A DNA stretch of 24,152 bases, taken from contig AQSL01000164.1 of the NCBI GenBank assembly GCA_000403035.1, forward strand, positions 51,365-75,516. The letters are read 5' to 3'. Below the pieces are notes generated by a model that was given only the letters and a program-made list of their open reading frames with translations, was not told where the DNA came from and ran no database searches. The stretch comes from Candidatus Latescibacter anaerobius SCGC AAA252-E07. GTDB taxonomy: Bacteria; Latescibacterota; Latescibacteria; Latescibacterales; Latescibacteraceae. Numbering within the stretch: position 1 is the first letter of the stretch; the number at the start of each line of letters is the position of its first letter. Made by a program: the position numbers and the translations under genes. Below are positions 15,039-23,024 of this stretch, piece after piece.

Positions 15039-15935
15039 TCAAACCTTTTCGAGAAGCCATTTCAACCCGTTTTTCTGCATTTTCTCGTACTCAGGATTCC
15101 ACATTACAGTGATCATGTGCCCGGGAGCCATGAAGCAGACCCGGCCTTTGCCATAATCATACGCCCAGACAGCCGGGGCTTTTGAATTCACCCTGCCCAT
15201 ATTGTCCTTCCAGGGCCCGTCTTCTCCCTCGTATGAACTTTGGGCAAGGAGGTATTTCTCATCTTTGTCATACACGACATAATGCTGTTCGTCCACAATT
15301 TGGAAATCATTGACATCCCTGGTTATGCGATGATCCTTGTTGATGATTCGCACCCAGAAGGGGCGGATACGGGGATGGCCAGCGTAAATGGCACCTTCCA
15401 CTTCACGGTAATCCTGGTTCATGTTGGAACACTGACTGTTGTTGTGGAACGCCCACAGGGAACCACCGTTAAACACCCAATGTTTGATGGCTTTCCCCTG
15501 CGCAATGGTCATCCACGGTGTCTGGTCACCGCCGATGGGACGGATAGGCGGCGTACTTAAAAGGTCTGCGCCGTCGCGCCCGGGCCTGGGCAGGTCATCG
15601 GGCCAGGCGAAAACATACCCTTTTGGATGAAGGATACCATCACGGAATATAATGAGGATCTTGTAGTTGCTGAGCAATTCCTCGGTGAGGTAGTCATCCT
15701 CCCACAGATAGTCGATGGAGAGGCCGGCGTCATCCACAAGGGTTTTGTTGAATGAAGTCCTGATATAATCGGGATTATGATATCGGTCACCCACGATAGC
15801 GAGTGCGGTAGCGTGCGCCTTCGGAAATCCGGCGGCGGCTCCTTTCGGTCGTGCGGTGGTCATCGCACCTGCAGCGCCTATAAGCCCTATTGTTTTAAGG
15901 CTCTTGCGACGTGAAAAACTGAATTTTCTGAACAT
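15039..15935 (-). CDS. Tat-exported ThuA-like protein
   Basis: 298 aa with a Tat-type signal (SRRKSL at 8-13, then TIGLIGAAGAM). The mature domain follows the ThuA pattern (trehalose-utilisation family, glutamine-amidotransferase-like flavodoxin fold): ALAIVGDRYHNPDYIRTSF, then NYKILIIFRDG, the FNGGSLWAFHNN turn, GHPRIRPFW, then WAYDYGKGRVCFMAPGH and the final WNPEYEKMQKNGLKWL helix. Family members occur with sugar-oxidising dehydrogenases and glycoside hydrolases; a 3-keto-sugar role has been suggested for some, without a fixed reaction. It is first in the minus-strand run leading to the CBM9/PKD and AKR-like genes. AAAGGAG lies 8 nt before the ATG. Confidence 0.85.
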   Translation of the reverse strand: MFRKFSFSRRKSLKTIGLIGAAGAMTTARPKGAAAGFPKAHATALAIVGDRYHNPDYIRTSFNKTLVDDAGLSIDYLWEDDYLTEELLSNYKILIIFRDGILHPKGYVFAWPDDLPRPGRDGADLLSTPPIRPIGGDQTPWMTIAQGKAIKHWVFNGGSLWAFHNNSQCSNMNQDYREVEGAIYAGHPRIRPFWVRIINKDHRITRDVNDFQIVDEQHYVVYDKDEKYLLAQSSYEGEDGPWKDNMGRVNSKAPAVWAYDYGKGRVCFMAPGHMITVMWNPEYEKMQKNGLKWLLEKV

Positions 15936-16474
15936 AAAAACGCTCCTTTAACAATCCGGGTTCGTTCATGAATGTTATATCTTACCATAAATCCGTTACA
16001 TTTGGTTATAATACTTTTCATTTACTAATATAAAGCCAGTATTATACCGATCAAATTCATGAATAGGTATAATTCCCAATACTACTATATTTGTAAAAGA
16101 ATATTATTGCTTACTAATCCTTTATGCAAGTATTTTTACCTTATAACGGCAATGATACTATTCATTCCATTGTTCTATTCCTTCGGTATTGTGGGATGAA
16201 TATACTATTTAAAAATGAAATTTTATTGACTATTACACCTCAAATCGCTATCATGAATGATTACAAAACATAACTTATATATATTTTGGATGATAGAAAG
16301 AAATTGTGAACGTAAATAATTTCTCCGGACAACAGGAATAGAGAAATATGATTCCACGTTGACCACCATCCGGGAACTGCAAAACCTTTTTTCCGACCGG
16401 GTAATATATCTCCGTTGAGCAGTCGACACTAATCATTTTCATATCCGGCAACGACACAATAAGGGAGACATGAC
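15936..16474. other. Intergenic region between divergent exported-protein genes
   Basis: About 540 bp of AT-rich DNA between the ThuA-like gene (minus) and the propeller gene (plus), with no gene I can support. A consensus-like promoter for the plus strand lies at 16226-16254. The last 100 nt before the propeller gene are less AT-rich. I see no clear riboswitch or operator. Confidence 0.5.
16226..16254 (+). promoter_or_regulatory. Candidate sigma70-type promoter upstream of the propeller gene
   Basis: TTGACT (16226-16231), a 17-nt spacer and TATCAT (16249-16254). If used, the transcript has a leader of about 210 nt before ATG 16475. The -35 box is the same hexamer as the promoters at 8829 and 21107. 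Confidence 0.4.
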
Positions 16475-17647
16475 ATGATTACAAGAATGCTGTCAATTGT
16501 ATTATTGGCGCTCGTGTATACCATAACTACCGCTGTGGCAGACTTGATGATCGTCGGTATCGACGAAAAAGTAACATTTGAGAGCGGGATTACGTATAAC
16601 CTTCCTGATGAAGGAAAAGACCTTGTGCTGGTGGTCGATATAACAAACGGCGAAAATCCGAAAATAACCGCTTCAATACCGCTTAAGAACTCCATTTTCG
16701 GACCGCCGACCAACCTGATTATTACACCGGATGAAAAACTTGCGCTGGTAGCAAATCCTGTTGTCTGGGTCGAAAAGGACGGCCAGTGGGGCCCTTCTCC
16801 CGATACTATGCTGCATGTTATCAGCCTTGAAGGGACGCCGCGTTATATCAGGAGTATCAAGGTCGGTAAACAACCCTCGGGTATGGACCTGACACCGGAC
16901 GGTAGTTTGCTTCTCATCGCGAACCGTGCCGAACCCTCAATAAGCGTTGTGGCAATCGAGGGGACATCCGTACGTCTCATCGATACGGTTACACTGGAAT
17001 ACCCCTCGGATGCAGTCTCAATGACGCCGAACGGGAAGCGTGCGCTTTTCACGATGCGCACCGAAAACAAAGTCGGTATCCTGCATATTGACGGCAGTAA
17101 AGTCACCTACGATCCGGCAGAAGACATCAATGTCGGAATTGAACCCTATAACATCGCTGTATCACCAAAAGGCGACATTGCCCTGGTGAATAACATCGGC
17201 CAGTCGGGCGGTAATGACGGCAATACGGACACTGTGTGTGTGATCGATCTTACCGCAGCGCACCCGCATGTTATCGACTGGGTAGCTGTCGGGGACGGCC
17301 CGGAAGGTCTTGCGATCAGCCCGAAAGGCGACCTCGCTATATCAGTGCTCATCAACGGCTCTCAGAGTGCGGAAAGCAATCCGAATACAGCCTGGGCGGC
17401 ACACCGTAACGGCGCTGTTGCTGTTTTGAAAATCAACGGTAAAAAGGTCACCAAAATCAAAGAAATCGAAGTCGGCGGCGGGATGCCGGAGGGCGTCGTG
17501 TTAAGCCCGGACGGCCGGTATATCTATGTCGGCAATTTCCTTGGTGATAACGTGACAATCCTGAAAGTTGAAGGCGAGACTGTTGTTGACACGGGAAAAG
17601 AGCTCATCCTGCCAGGGTCCCCGGCATCGATGCGAGGGTTGAAATAG
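16475..17647 (+). CDS. Secreted YVTN-type beta-propeller protein
   Basis: 390 aa with a signal peptide (hydrophobic 6-20, cleavage near AVA-DL). The body is built of repeats of about 45 residues with the YVTN/lactonase-like pattern: LIITPDEKLALVANP, MDLTPDGSLLLIANR, VSMTPNGKRALFTMR, IAVSPKGDIALVNN, LAISPKGDLAISVL, VVLSPDGRYIYVGNF. At least six copies are visible, as expected for a seven-bladed propeller. Propellers of this kind bind proteins, surface polymers or small molecules outside the cytoplasm. No catalytic signature stands out, so I make no functional claim beyond that. The start has AAGGGAG 9 nt upstream. It stands alone, divergent from the ThuA-like gene. Confidence 0.85.
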   Translation: MITRMLSIVLLALVYTITTAVADLMIVGIDEKVTFESGITYNLPDEGKDLVLVVDITNGENPKITASIPLKNSIFGPPTNLIITPDEKLALVANPVVWVEKDGQWGPSPDTMLHVISLEGTPRYIRSIKVGKQPSGMDLTPDGSLLLIANRAEPSISVVAIEGTSVRLIDTVTLEYPSDAVSMTPNGKRALFTMRTENKVGILHIDGSKVTYDPAEDINVGIEPYNIAVSPKGDIALVNNIGQSGGNDGNTDTVCVIDLTAAHPHVIDWVAVGDGPEGLAISPKGDLAISVLINGSQSAESNPNTAWAAHRNGAVAVLKINGKKVTKIKEIEVGGGMPEGVVLSPDGRYIYVGNFLGDNVTILKVEGETVVDTGKELILPGSPASMRGLK

Positions 17648-17788
17648 GTCTTCGAATGCAAGCGGTCCTTTACCCTGATGGGAAATTTGAATTTTTCACA
17701 CCATGTGCATACGACAAACACATTTTTTTTATTATTTGCATAAGAGGTTACAAAGTAAATGAAATATGGCAGATTCAGAAAGAAGCAT

Positions 17789-18376
17789 TCAGTTTATTCT
17801 CTTTTTCCGAGAGGCAATTATACAATCGAGAGCATCACTTACCGATACGGTAACATGATATAATTTACGGTATTTCTCACCGACAAACTTTTCGGTATAA
17901 CTTTTTTCAAATTGTTCCAGAAGACCGGAAAAAAAATTACCTGTATTAAGCAAAACAATTGGCTTATGATGCATTTCTAACTGTTTAAGTGTAATAAGTT
18001 CAAGTATTTCCTCAAGAGTACCGAAACCTCCGGCCATACCGATAAAAGCATCTGCACGTTCTTCCATGACGGTTTTTCTCACCCGCATATCTTCGGTAAC
18101 AATCATCTCATCAACATTTTTATACCCAAATCCCATATCATGTAATTTCCTGGGTATAACACCGATGATTTTCCCGCCGCTTTCATGAACCTCCTGAGAT
18201 AAAACACCCATAAGTCCATTATTACCGCCGCCATAAACGAGATCGAAACCTCTTCTGGACATTTCACCACCGAGTTTCACAGCTGCATCTTTATATATAT
18301 CTGAAATGTGATTACTCGAGGAACAAAACACACATACCGAAACATGTTCTCTCATATTTTTATTGATCTTATGCAT
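17789..18376 (-). CDS. LOG family nucleoside 5'-monophosphate phosphoribohydrolase-like protein
   Basis: 195 aa, cytoplasmic. It has the Rossmann-like LOG/YvdD/TIGR00730 fold with GGGNNGLMG at 49-57 and the nucleotide-binding AGGFGTLEE at 115-123, where the usual first residue is Pro (PGGxGTxxE). MRVRK (97-101) is the conserved basic substrate motif. Family enzymes cleave N6-modified or plain AMP to base plus ribose 5-phosphate, activating cytokinins in plants and actinobacteria and recycling nucleotides elsewhere. The substrate here is unknown. The gene begins 24 nt after the stop of the alpha-glucan phosphorylase and probably shares its transcript. No strong ribosome binding site precedes ATG 18376; ATG eight codons in (MREHVSV) is an alternative. 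Confidence 0.9.
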   Translation of the reverse strand: MHKINKNMREHVSVCVFCSSSNHISDIYKDAAVKLGGEMSRRGFDLVYGGGNNGLMGVLSQEVHESGGKIIGVIPRKLHDMGFGYKNVDEMIVTEDMRVRKTVMEERADAFIGMAGGFGTLEEILELITLKQLEMHHKPIVLLNTGNFFSGLLEQFEKSYTEKFVGEKYRKLYHVTVSVSDALDCIIASRKKRIN

Positions 18377-18400
18377 AGTAATACGTATTCTTTTTCGAAT

Positions 18401-20953
18401 CTATGCCCATTTTATGAGCATACAATCCTGATAAAGAGCCATATCGGGATGGGATGGCAGGACACGGAGACTGAAACCTATCCTTCCGCTTTGTACAAAA
18501 GGAACGTTACCTTCAAATATGTAATTTTTCCCCTCATTGTTTATGCATTTCATGGTAATAGGAACAGCTCCAACAAGTGTATCAGAAGCATCAATCGAAC
18601 CCGCATACAGTTCAACACTTACATCTTCCGGTACAAGTTTCCCCAGAATAATTTTCGCGGTGACCTTGACATTTCCGCCAACCTCAAACGGCCCTGCCCC
18701 ATCGGAATCAATGGAAACAATTTTTATATCTGACCAGTTTTTTATAACATTCTGTTTCCAAAGAGCAAGTTTACGAGCCCGTTCGCACCCATTATCTTTG
18801 AGTCGGTTAAATCTTTCGATTGAAGGCATGTAACAGTTATTGAAATACTCATGAACCATCCTATGAGTATTAAAAAATGGAACAATCTTACTCATAGTAT
18901 TTTTCATTTTTTCTATCCATTTTCTCGGTATGCCACCTTCACCAATATCATAGAATAGAGGTACAATTTCCTTTTCGAGGATGTTATAGAGTGCATTTGA
19001 TTCGACCTCGTCCTGATAATCAGGATCATCGTATACCTCCCCGGAACCTATTGCCCAGCCAACTTCCGGCGTATAAGCTTCTTCCCACCACCCATCAAGG
19101 ACACTTATATTCAAAGCACCGTTTGCAGCAGCTTTCATACCGCTTGTGCCGGATGCTTCCAGCGGACGTCGCGGAGTATTCAGCCACACATCAACACCCT
19201 GAACAAGATATCGTGCGACATTCATATCATAATCACCAATATAAACAATATTTAAGCGCAATTTCGGACTGTTGGCATAATGAACAATCTTTCTGATTAT
19301 TGCTTTTCCGGCATCATCACGCGGATGGGCTTTACCGGCAATTATTAACTGAACGGGCCTTTCAGGATTTGTGAGAATATTTGTTAACCTGTCGATATCT
19401 CGAAAAATTAAATCAGCCCTCTTATACGTAGCAAACCGCCGTGCAAAACCTATCGTTAACACCTTTGAATTTAATACACCGCGAGCAATATTAATTTCTG
19501 AATCCGAAGCACCGCGTTGTTCCAACTGTTTCTGTAACCGCTTTCGTGCAAACGTCACAAGACGTTCACATCTTACTTCATGTGTTCTCCATATCTCCTC
19601 ATCCGGGATGTCATTTGTACGTTCCCAGATAGATTCGCTTGCAGGTTCGGTTTCCCATCGTGGTCCAAGGTAACGGTCAAACAGATTTACCATATCATGA
19701 GAAATCCAGCTTGATATATGAACACCATTTGTAATATGGGAAACAGGAATTTCATCAACAGGGAATCCCGACCATAATTCTTTCCACATATTTTTCGACA
19801 CCTGCATGTGAAGACGGCTGACAGCATTCGATTTATCGGCACATTTAAGAGCAAGCACAGTCATGCAGAATAATTCGGTGGAAGATTTGGGATTTATTCT
19901 CCCCAAACCGAGGAATTCCTCCGGTGTAAGACCAAGTTCCGGATAAAAATTTTGAAAGTACTTAAGCATAAGCTCACTCGTGAAACGGTCATGCCCTGCC
20001 GGTACCGGAGTATGAGTTGTAAAAACGTTCCCGGCGCTTGCAAGCTCAAATGCTTCACCGAACGTTAGTTTTTCCTCTTCCATTAACTCACGTATACGTT
20101 CCAGGGCAAGAAAAGCTGCATGTCCCTCGTTCATGTGATATAGAGTGGGGTAAATATCCATTGCATGAAGGGCTCGAAACCCTCCAATACCAAGAAGGAT
20201 CTCCTGTTTGATACGCATTTCATTATCGCCACCATACAAGGTTGCTGTTATTCTTTTGTTCTGCGGATTATTCTCAGCGATATTTGTATCCAGAAGAAAG
20301 AGGGGAACACGCCCAACTTGAATCTTCCAGACTTTTGCATACACAGGGCCATCAGGATATTCCAGTTCTATCTTCAATTCACTGCCGTTGCTTTCGAGTA
20401 CCGGCATAACCGGCATATTATAAAAATCATTATCAATGTAAAGCTCCTGCTGCCAGCCATCATTATTAAGATACTGTCTGAAAAATCCTTCCTGGTAAAG
20501 AAGTCCCATGCCAACGAACGGTAAACCAAGATCGCTCGCGCTTTTAAGGTGGTCCCCGGCAAGTATCCCGAGTCCTCCCGAATAAATGGGAATACATTCA
20601 GCAAGACCAAATTCAAGTGAAAAATATGCAATCGTTTTCTCAGATGTTTTCTCATAATTTTTTGAATACCATGATGATCCGGTCATGTACTTATCATACT
20701 GCTCCTTTACTCTTTGAAATTGAGCAAGTACACCCTCATCTTTTGCAAGCGATTCAAGTCTTGACTGTGAAATACTTCCAATAATACTGACAGGATTATG
20801 ATTTTCTTCTTCCCAGAGAGATCTGTCCAAACGATATAATAAATTAATTGCCTGAGCATTCCAGTACCATCCAATATTATAGACTAATTCTCTTAAAGAT
20901 TCTAAAGGTTCCGGCAACGATGCTTTAACAATAAAACTTTTTACAGGTTTCAT
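18401..20953 (-). CDS. glgP: Alpha-glucan (glycogen/starch) phosphorylase, GT35
   Basis: 850 aa. This enzyme releases glucose 1-phosphate from the non-reducing ends of alpha-1,4-glucans with phosphate and pyridoxal phosphate, in the cytoplasm. It is the bacterial/archaeal 'alpha-glucan family phosphorylase' subtype (TIGR02094), with an N-terminal DUF3417-like domain (residues 1-110, LRELVYNIGWYWN). Visible blocks: FSLEFGLAECIPIYSGGLGI, the HMNEGHAAF loop, TTHTPVPAGHD, the GFARRFATYKR phosphate site, and EASGTSGMKAAANGA with the PLP lysine at about K607. A beta-rich C-terminal domain (from about 740) follows. Start set at ATG 20953, with GGGGAA 7 nt upstream; the TTG at 20968 overlaps that site. 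The LOG gene follows by 24 nt. Confidence 0.95.
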   Translation of the reverse strand: MKPVKSFIVKASLPEPLESLRELVYNIGWYWNAQAINLLYRLDRSLWEEENHNPVSIIGSISQSRLESLAKDEGVLAQFQRVKEQYDKYMTGSSWYSKNYEKTSEKTIAYFSLEFGLAECIPIYSGGLGILAGDHLKSASDLGLPFVGMGLLYQEGFFRQYLNNDGWQQELYIDNDFYNMPVMPVLESNGSELKIELEYPDGPVYAKVWKIQVGRVPLFLLDTNIAENNPQNKRITATLYGGDNEMRIKQEILLGIGGFRALHAMDIYPTLYHMNEGHAAFLALERIRELMEEEKLTFGEAFELASAGNVFTTHTPVPAGHDRFTSELMLKYFQNFYPELGLTPEEFLGLGRINPKSSTELFCMTVLALKCADKSNAVSRLHMQVSKNMWKELWSGFPVDEIPVSHITNGVHISSWISHDMVNLFDRYLGPRWETEPASESIWERTNDIPDEEIWRTHEVRCERLVTFARKRLQKQLEQRGASDSEINIARGVLNSKVLTIGFARRFATYKRADLIFRDIDRLTNILTNPERPVQLIIAGKAHPRDDAGKAIIRKIVHYANSPKLRLNIVYIGDYDMNVARYLVQGVDVWLNTPRRPLEASGTSGMKAAANGALNISVLDGWWEEAYTPEVGWAIGSGEVYDDPDYQDEVESNALYNILEKEIVPLFYDIGEGGIPRKWIEKMKNTMSKIVPFFNTHRMVHEYFNNCYMPSIERFNRLKDNGCERARKLALWKQNVIKNWSDIKIVSIDSDGAGPFEVGGNVKVTAKIILGKLVPEDVSVELYAGSIDASDTLVGAVPITMKCINNEGKNYIFEGNVPFVQSGRIGFSLRVLPSHPDMALYQDCMLIKWA

Positions 20954-21084
20954 TTTTAATTTCCCCAAGGATTATATTATTACCAAATTTATATTACATA
21001 AATTGTTTTCTTTGAATAGAGACGCACAGCCATAAATATACATATAAATATAGTAGTAATCCATACATTAATCACCAGTTCATC

Positions 21085-21098
21085 ATGAAATATTTCAT
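21085..21098. promoter_or_regulatory. Perfect 14-bp palindrome between glgP and tRNA-Lys
   Basis: ATGAAATATTTCAT is perfectly self-complementary. It lies about 130 nt upstream of the glgP start and just ahead of the tRNA-Lys promoter, a place where a dimeric repressor could bind. A palindrome this AT-rich can also arise by chance. Confidence 0.3.
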
Positions 21099-21106
21099 TT
21101 TTTTGT

Positions 21107-21135
21107 TTGACTATAGTATTGGATTTGCATATATT
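21107..21135 (+). promoter_or_regulatory. Sigma70-type promoter of tRNA-Lys
   Basis: TTGACT (21107-21112), a 17-nt spacer and TATATT (21130-21135). Transcription would begin near 21142, about 70 nt before the tRNA. Spacing and boxes are close to the sigma70 consensus. Confidence 0.6.
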
Positions 21136-21213
21136 AGAAAACTTGAATTTTTAACATAATCCTGGTGTTATTCATTGATCGCTCTACTCTAAAACTGTAT
21201 ATTATTGTGTATT

Positions 21214-21290
<77 letters not shown>

Positions 21291-21294
21291 ATAT

Positions 21295-21332
21295 AAACAA
21301 GGACTTATGAGAATTGCTTCAAGTCCTTGTTT
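21295..21332 (-). terminator. 12-bp inverted repeat between tRNA-Lys and the integrase stop
   Basis: AAACAAGGACTT (21295-21306) and AAGTCCTTGTTT (21321-21332) are perfect inverted copies with a 14-nt spacer. The integrase stop codon (21305-21307) lies inside. On the minus strand the stem is followed by ATATTGG rather than a clean T-run, so termination is possible but not textbook. It may serve both the tRNA and the integrase, or be part of the attachment region. Confidence 0.45.
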
Positions 21333-22483
21333 GCTTTGGGTGCGGATAGGGTGCGGATAGGTGCGGTTTCTATAACATCATCAAGCCTGTCAACTGCGTC
21401 TTTATTTCCCCCTGGTACAAGGTGACCATAGATGTCTACAGTTACTTTTATGCTGTGATGTCCAAGCTGGTCTCGTATATATGCCATTGATTCACCTGCT
21501 TGTAATAGCAAAGAAGCGTAAGTATGGCGTAAATCATGTATTCTTATTCGTCTCATATCCGCCATATCTAATACTTTATAGAATACACGTTTTCTCCAAT
21601 TATGCCCCTCCATAGGTTTCCTTACTTCATTAAAAAACATCCATTCGGGTATATTATCCCCCATCTCCCGCAATCTTTCTCTTTTAAGCTTCCATAATAC
21701 CTCTGTAAGTTGCATAGACATATCCACACGGCGGTATTTGCCGTTTTTAGGTGTTTCTATCCTACCCCGGACTATGCTTCGTTGTATTGTGATAAAACGC
21801 TCATTAAAATCAATATCTCCCCATTGCAAGGCAAGAGCCTCACCCAACCTTATACCGGTACGAGAAAGCGTTAAAACAAACGGATAATGCTCTGAAAACT
21901 TTTCTTTGAAAGTTTGTAATAATAGAGATAATTCTTCACGTGATAACGGATCAATTTTAAGCGCCGGACGTTTTGTCTTATTTAAACCGTTTTTTCTGAT
22001 TGATTTTCCTAATCTTTGCGCGGGATTGTTTTCTATTATTTCATCATCTATGGCAAGATTCAAAACACCACTAATACAATTTTTAATATGATTCACAGTA
22101 CTTTGGGAAAACCCTTCATTCAATTTTTTCATGAGAAATTCTTTAACTGTGAGCCGGTTAATATCGGTTATAGGTTTATCACCCAAAACAGGTAAGACAT
22201 GATTTAAAAGAATGAGTTTATAATCCTTTTGTGTTGAATGCTTGCAGGTCGCCAGCACAACCGTTGTGATCCATCTGTCTGCATATTCAGAAAACATAGG
22301 ACAGTGATTTTCTTCAATGAAATCCATATCACCCAACACCAATCTCGCCTCAATTTTCTTTCCAACTTCCAGCGCAAGCCGTTTATCCCGGCCAATCTTT
22401 TTTGATTTTCGAGTGCCCTGGTGATCTATGAAAACCCACCAGACACCGGAGTCTTTCATTTTTTCACGTACTTTAACGCCCAT
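21305..22483 (-). CDS. int: Tyrosine recombinase/phage-type integrase
   Basis: 392 aa. The N-terminal part (1-55) is an arm-type DNA-binding segment, and residues 60-160 are the SAM-like core-binding domain (FSEYADRWI, then VNHIKNCISGVLNLAI). The catalytic domain has the full set R212 (RTGIRLGEAL), K246 (TPKNGKYRRV), H316 and R319 (HDLRHTYAS), H342 (QLGHHS) and the nucleophile Y352 (DIYGH). It should catalyse site-specific integration and excision. The gene points at tRNA-Lys, the usual layout for elements that use the tRNA 3' end as attB. Start ATG 22483 has AAGGGGTG 8 nt upstream. Its C-terminal codons contain a small direct repeat (21340-21367). Confidence 0.95.
   Translation of the reverse strand: MGVKVREKMKDSGVWWVFIDHQGTRKSKKIGRDKRLALEVGKKIEARLVLGDMDFIEENHCPMFSEYADRWITTVVLATCKHSTQKDYKLILLNHVLPVLGDKPITDINRLTVKEFLMKKLNEGFSQSTVNHIKNCISGVLNLAIDDEIIENNPAQRLGKSIRKNGLNKTKRPALKIDPLSREELSLLLQTFKEKFSEHYPFVLTLSRTGIRLGEALALQWGDIDFNERFITIQRSIVRGRIETPKNGKYRRVDMSMQLTEVLWKLKRERLREMGDNIPEWMFFNEVRKPMEGHNWRKRVFYKVLDMADMRRIRIHDLRHTYASLLLQAGESMAYIRDQLGHHSIKVTVDIYGHLVPGGNKDAVDRLDDVIETAPIRTLSAPKANKDLKQFS
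21340..21367. repeat. Short tandem repeat in the integrase 3' end
   Basis: GTGCGGATAG(G) occurs twice, followed by a third partial GTGCGGT. The units are 10 or 11 bp, so each copy is read in a different frame (…APIRTLSAPK…). It is a slippage-prone tract just beyond the catalytic domain, where length change is tolerable. Confidence 0.6.
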
Positions 22484-22505
22484 ATTTATTCACCCCTTTT
22501 CCAAA

Positions 22506-22525
22506 GCCCGACCACAAAGCCGGGC
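22506..22525 (-). terminator. Weak hairpin between the small gene and the integrase
   Basis: On the minus strand GCCCG and CGGGC enclose a 10-nt loop and are followed by TTTGG. It lies in the 54-nt gap between the stop at 22538 and the integrase ATG. Stem and T-run are short, so it would at most attenuate read-through into the integrase. Confidence 0.3.
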
Positions 22526-22537
22526 CAGGGTTCGATA

Positions 22538-22843
22538 TTACGATTCATCAGAATTTATATCAAATTTGCATACCCGACTTAATAGCTCACCGATTAAAAT
22601 ATAAATTTCGTCAAGTTTCTCGAGAGCATCGAGATAAATAAAACCCGTTATTTCCGATATTCCCGAATCGCTTGACTTTGCACATAAAAGAAGTTCAAAA
22701 ATATCTTTCAAAGGATTTAGGAGCAGATTTCGACTGTTATCAAAATCCTCAAATGAAGGATAACGCTTATAATCATTTTTGAGAAATTCCAGTTTTTCCT
22801 CATGATCCATTGTTCCCACTGGTTTTGTTTTCTCTCCACACAT
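22538..22843 (-). CDS. Small element-borne protein of unknown function (101 aa)
   Basis: Start ATG 22843 has AGGAGGT 6 nt upstream, the strongest site in this part. The protein is acidic and helical with no membrane segment: an N-terminal charged stretch (DHEEKLEFLKNDYKRYPSFE) followed by two long helices (about 44-60 and 68-92). I do not recognise it. It precedes the integrase on the same strand by 54 nt, a position often held by excisionase or regulator genes. It lacks an obvious helix-turn-helix and a xis-like basic composition, so that role is not claimed. Its leader contains the structured RNA at 22864-22935. Confidence 0.7.
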   Translation of the reverse strand: MCGEKTKPVGTMDHEEKLEFLKNDYKRYPSFEDFDNSRNLLLNPLKDIFELLLCAKSSDSGISEITGFIYLDALEKLDEIYILIGELLSRVCKFDINSDES

Positions 22844-22863
22844 TGTTACTACCTCCTACACAT

Positions 22864-22935
22864 AAAAAGCCCAGGAGCTATACCAGCCTCAATAAAGACT
22901 GCCCGATACCTTCCGACACCGGGACTCCTGAGCTT
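22864..22935 (-). ncRNA. Three-way-junction structured RNA ending in a U-run
   Basis: On the minus strand an outer helix AAGCTCAGGAG (22935-22925) pairs with CTCCTGGGCTT (22877-22867), 11 bp with one U-G. Inside, CCCGGTGTC-GGAA-GGTATCGGG (22923-22902) is a 9-bp hairpin closed by a GNRA tetraloop. Directly after it, CAGTC-(8 nt)-GGCTG (22901-22884) is a 5-bp hairpin. GTATAG then joins the outer 3' arm. The outer helix runs into TTTTT (22868-22864). Five G-U pairs become A-C mismatches on the other strand, so the minus-strand transcript is the structured one. It lies 20 nt before the 101-aa gene start. It could be a cis-acting attenuator or a small RNA. I do not recognise a known class. Confidence 0.65.
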
Positions 22936-23024
22936 ATCATGTATAGAAATTTTTCTTTTGGAAATAAAAATAGCGATTTCACGGACTCGCCTCCCGTATT
23001 GAGATTTGTATATTTATAAAACAT
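22878..23024 (-). CDS. Possible leader peptide overlapping the structured RNA (48 aa)
   Basis: ATG 23024 is preceded by AAGAGGT at 6-nt spacing. The frame (MFYKYTNLNTGGESVKSLFL, then FPKEKFLYMISSGVPVSEG and IGQSLLRLV) ends at TAG 22880-22878, inside the junction and immediately before the 3' arm of the outer helix. Translation would therefore pass through both hairpins and the 5' arm. Composition is not strongly protein-like. Another frame across the same bases is also open but lacks a start. It may be a leader peptide or nothing. Confidence 0.3.
   Translation of the reverse strand: MFYKYTNLNTGGESVKSLFLFPKEKFLYMISSGVPVSEGIGQSLLRLV

Noticed and set aside
22848..23016. Alternative open frame across the structured RNA (reads REIAIFISKRKISIHDK...)
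   Set aside because: It has no ATG, GTG or TTG start with a ribosome binding site. The base pairing explains the sequence better than coding does.
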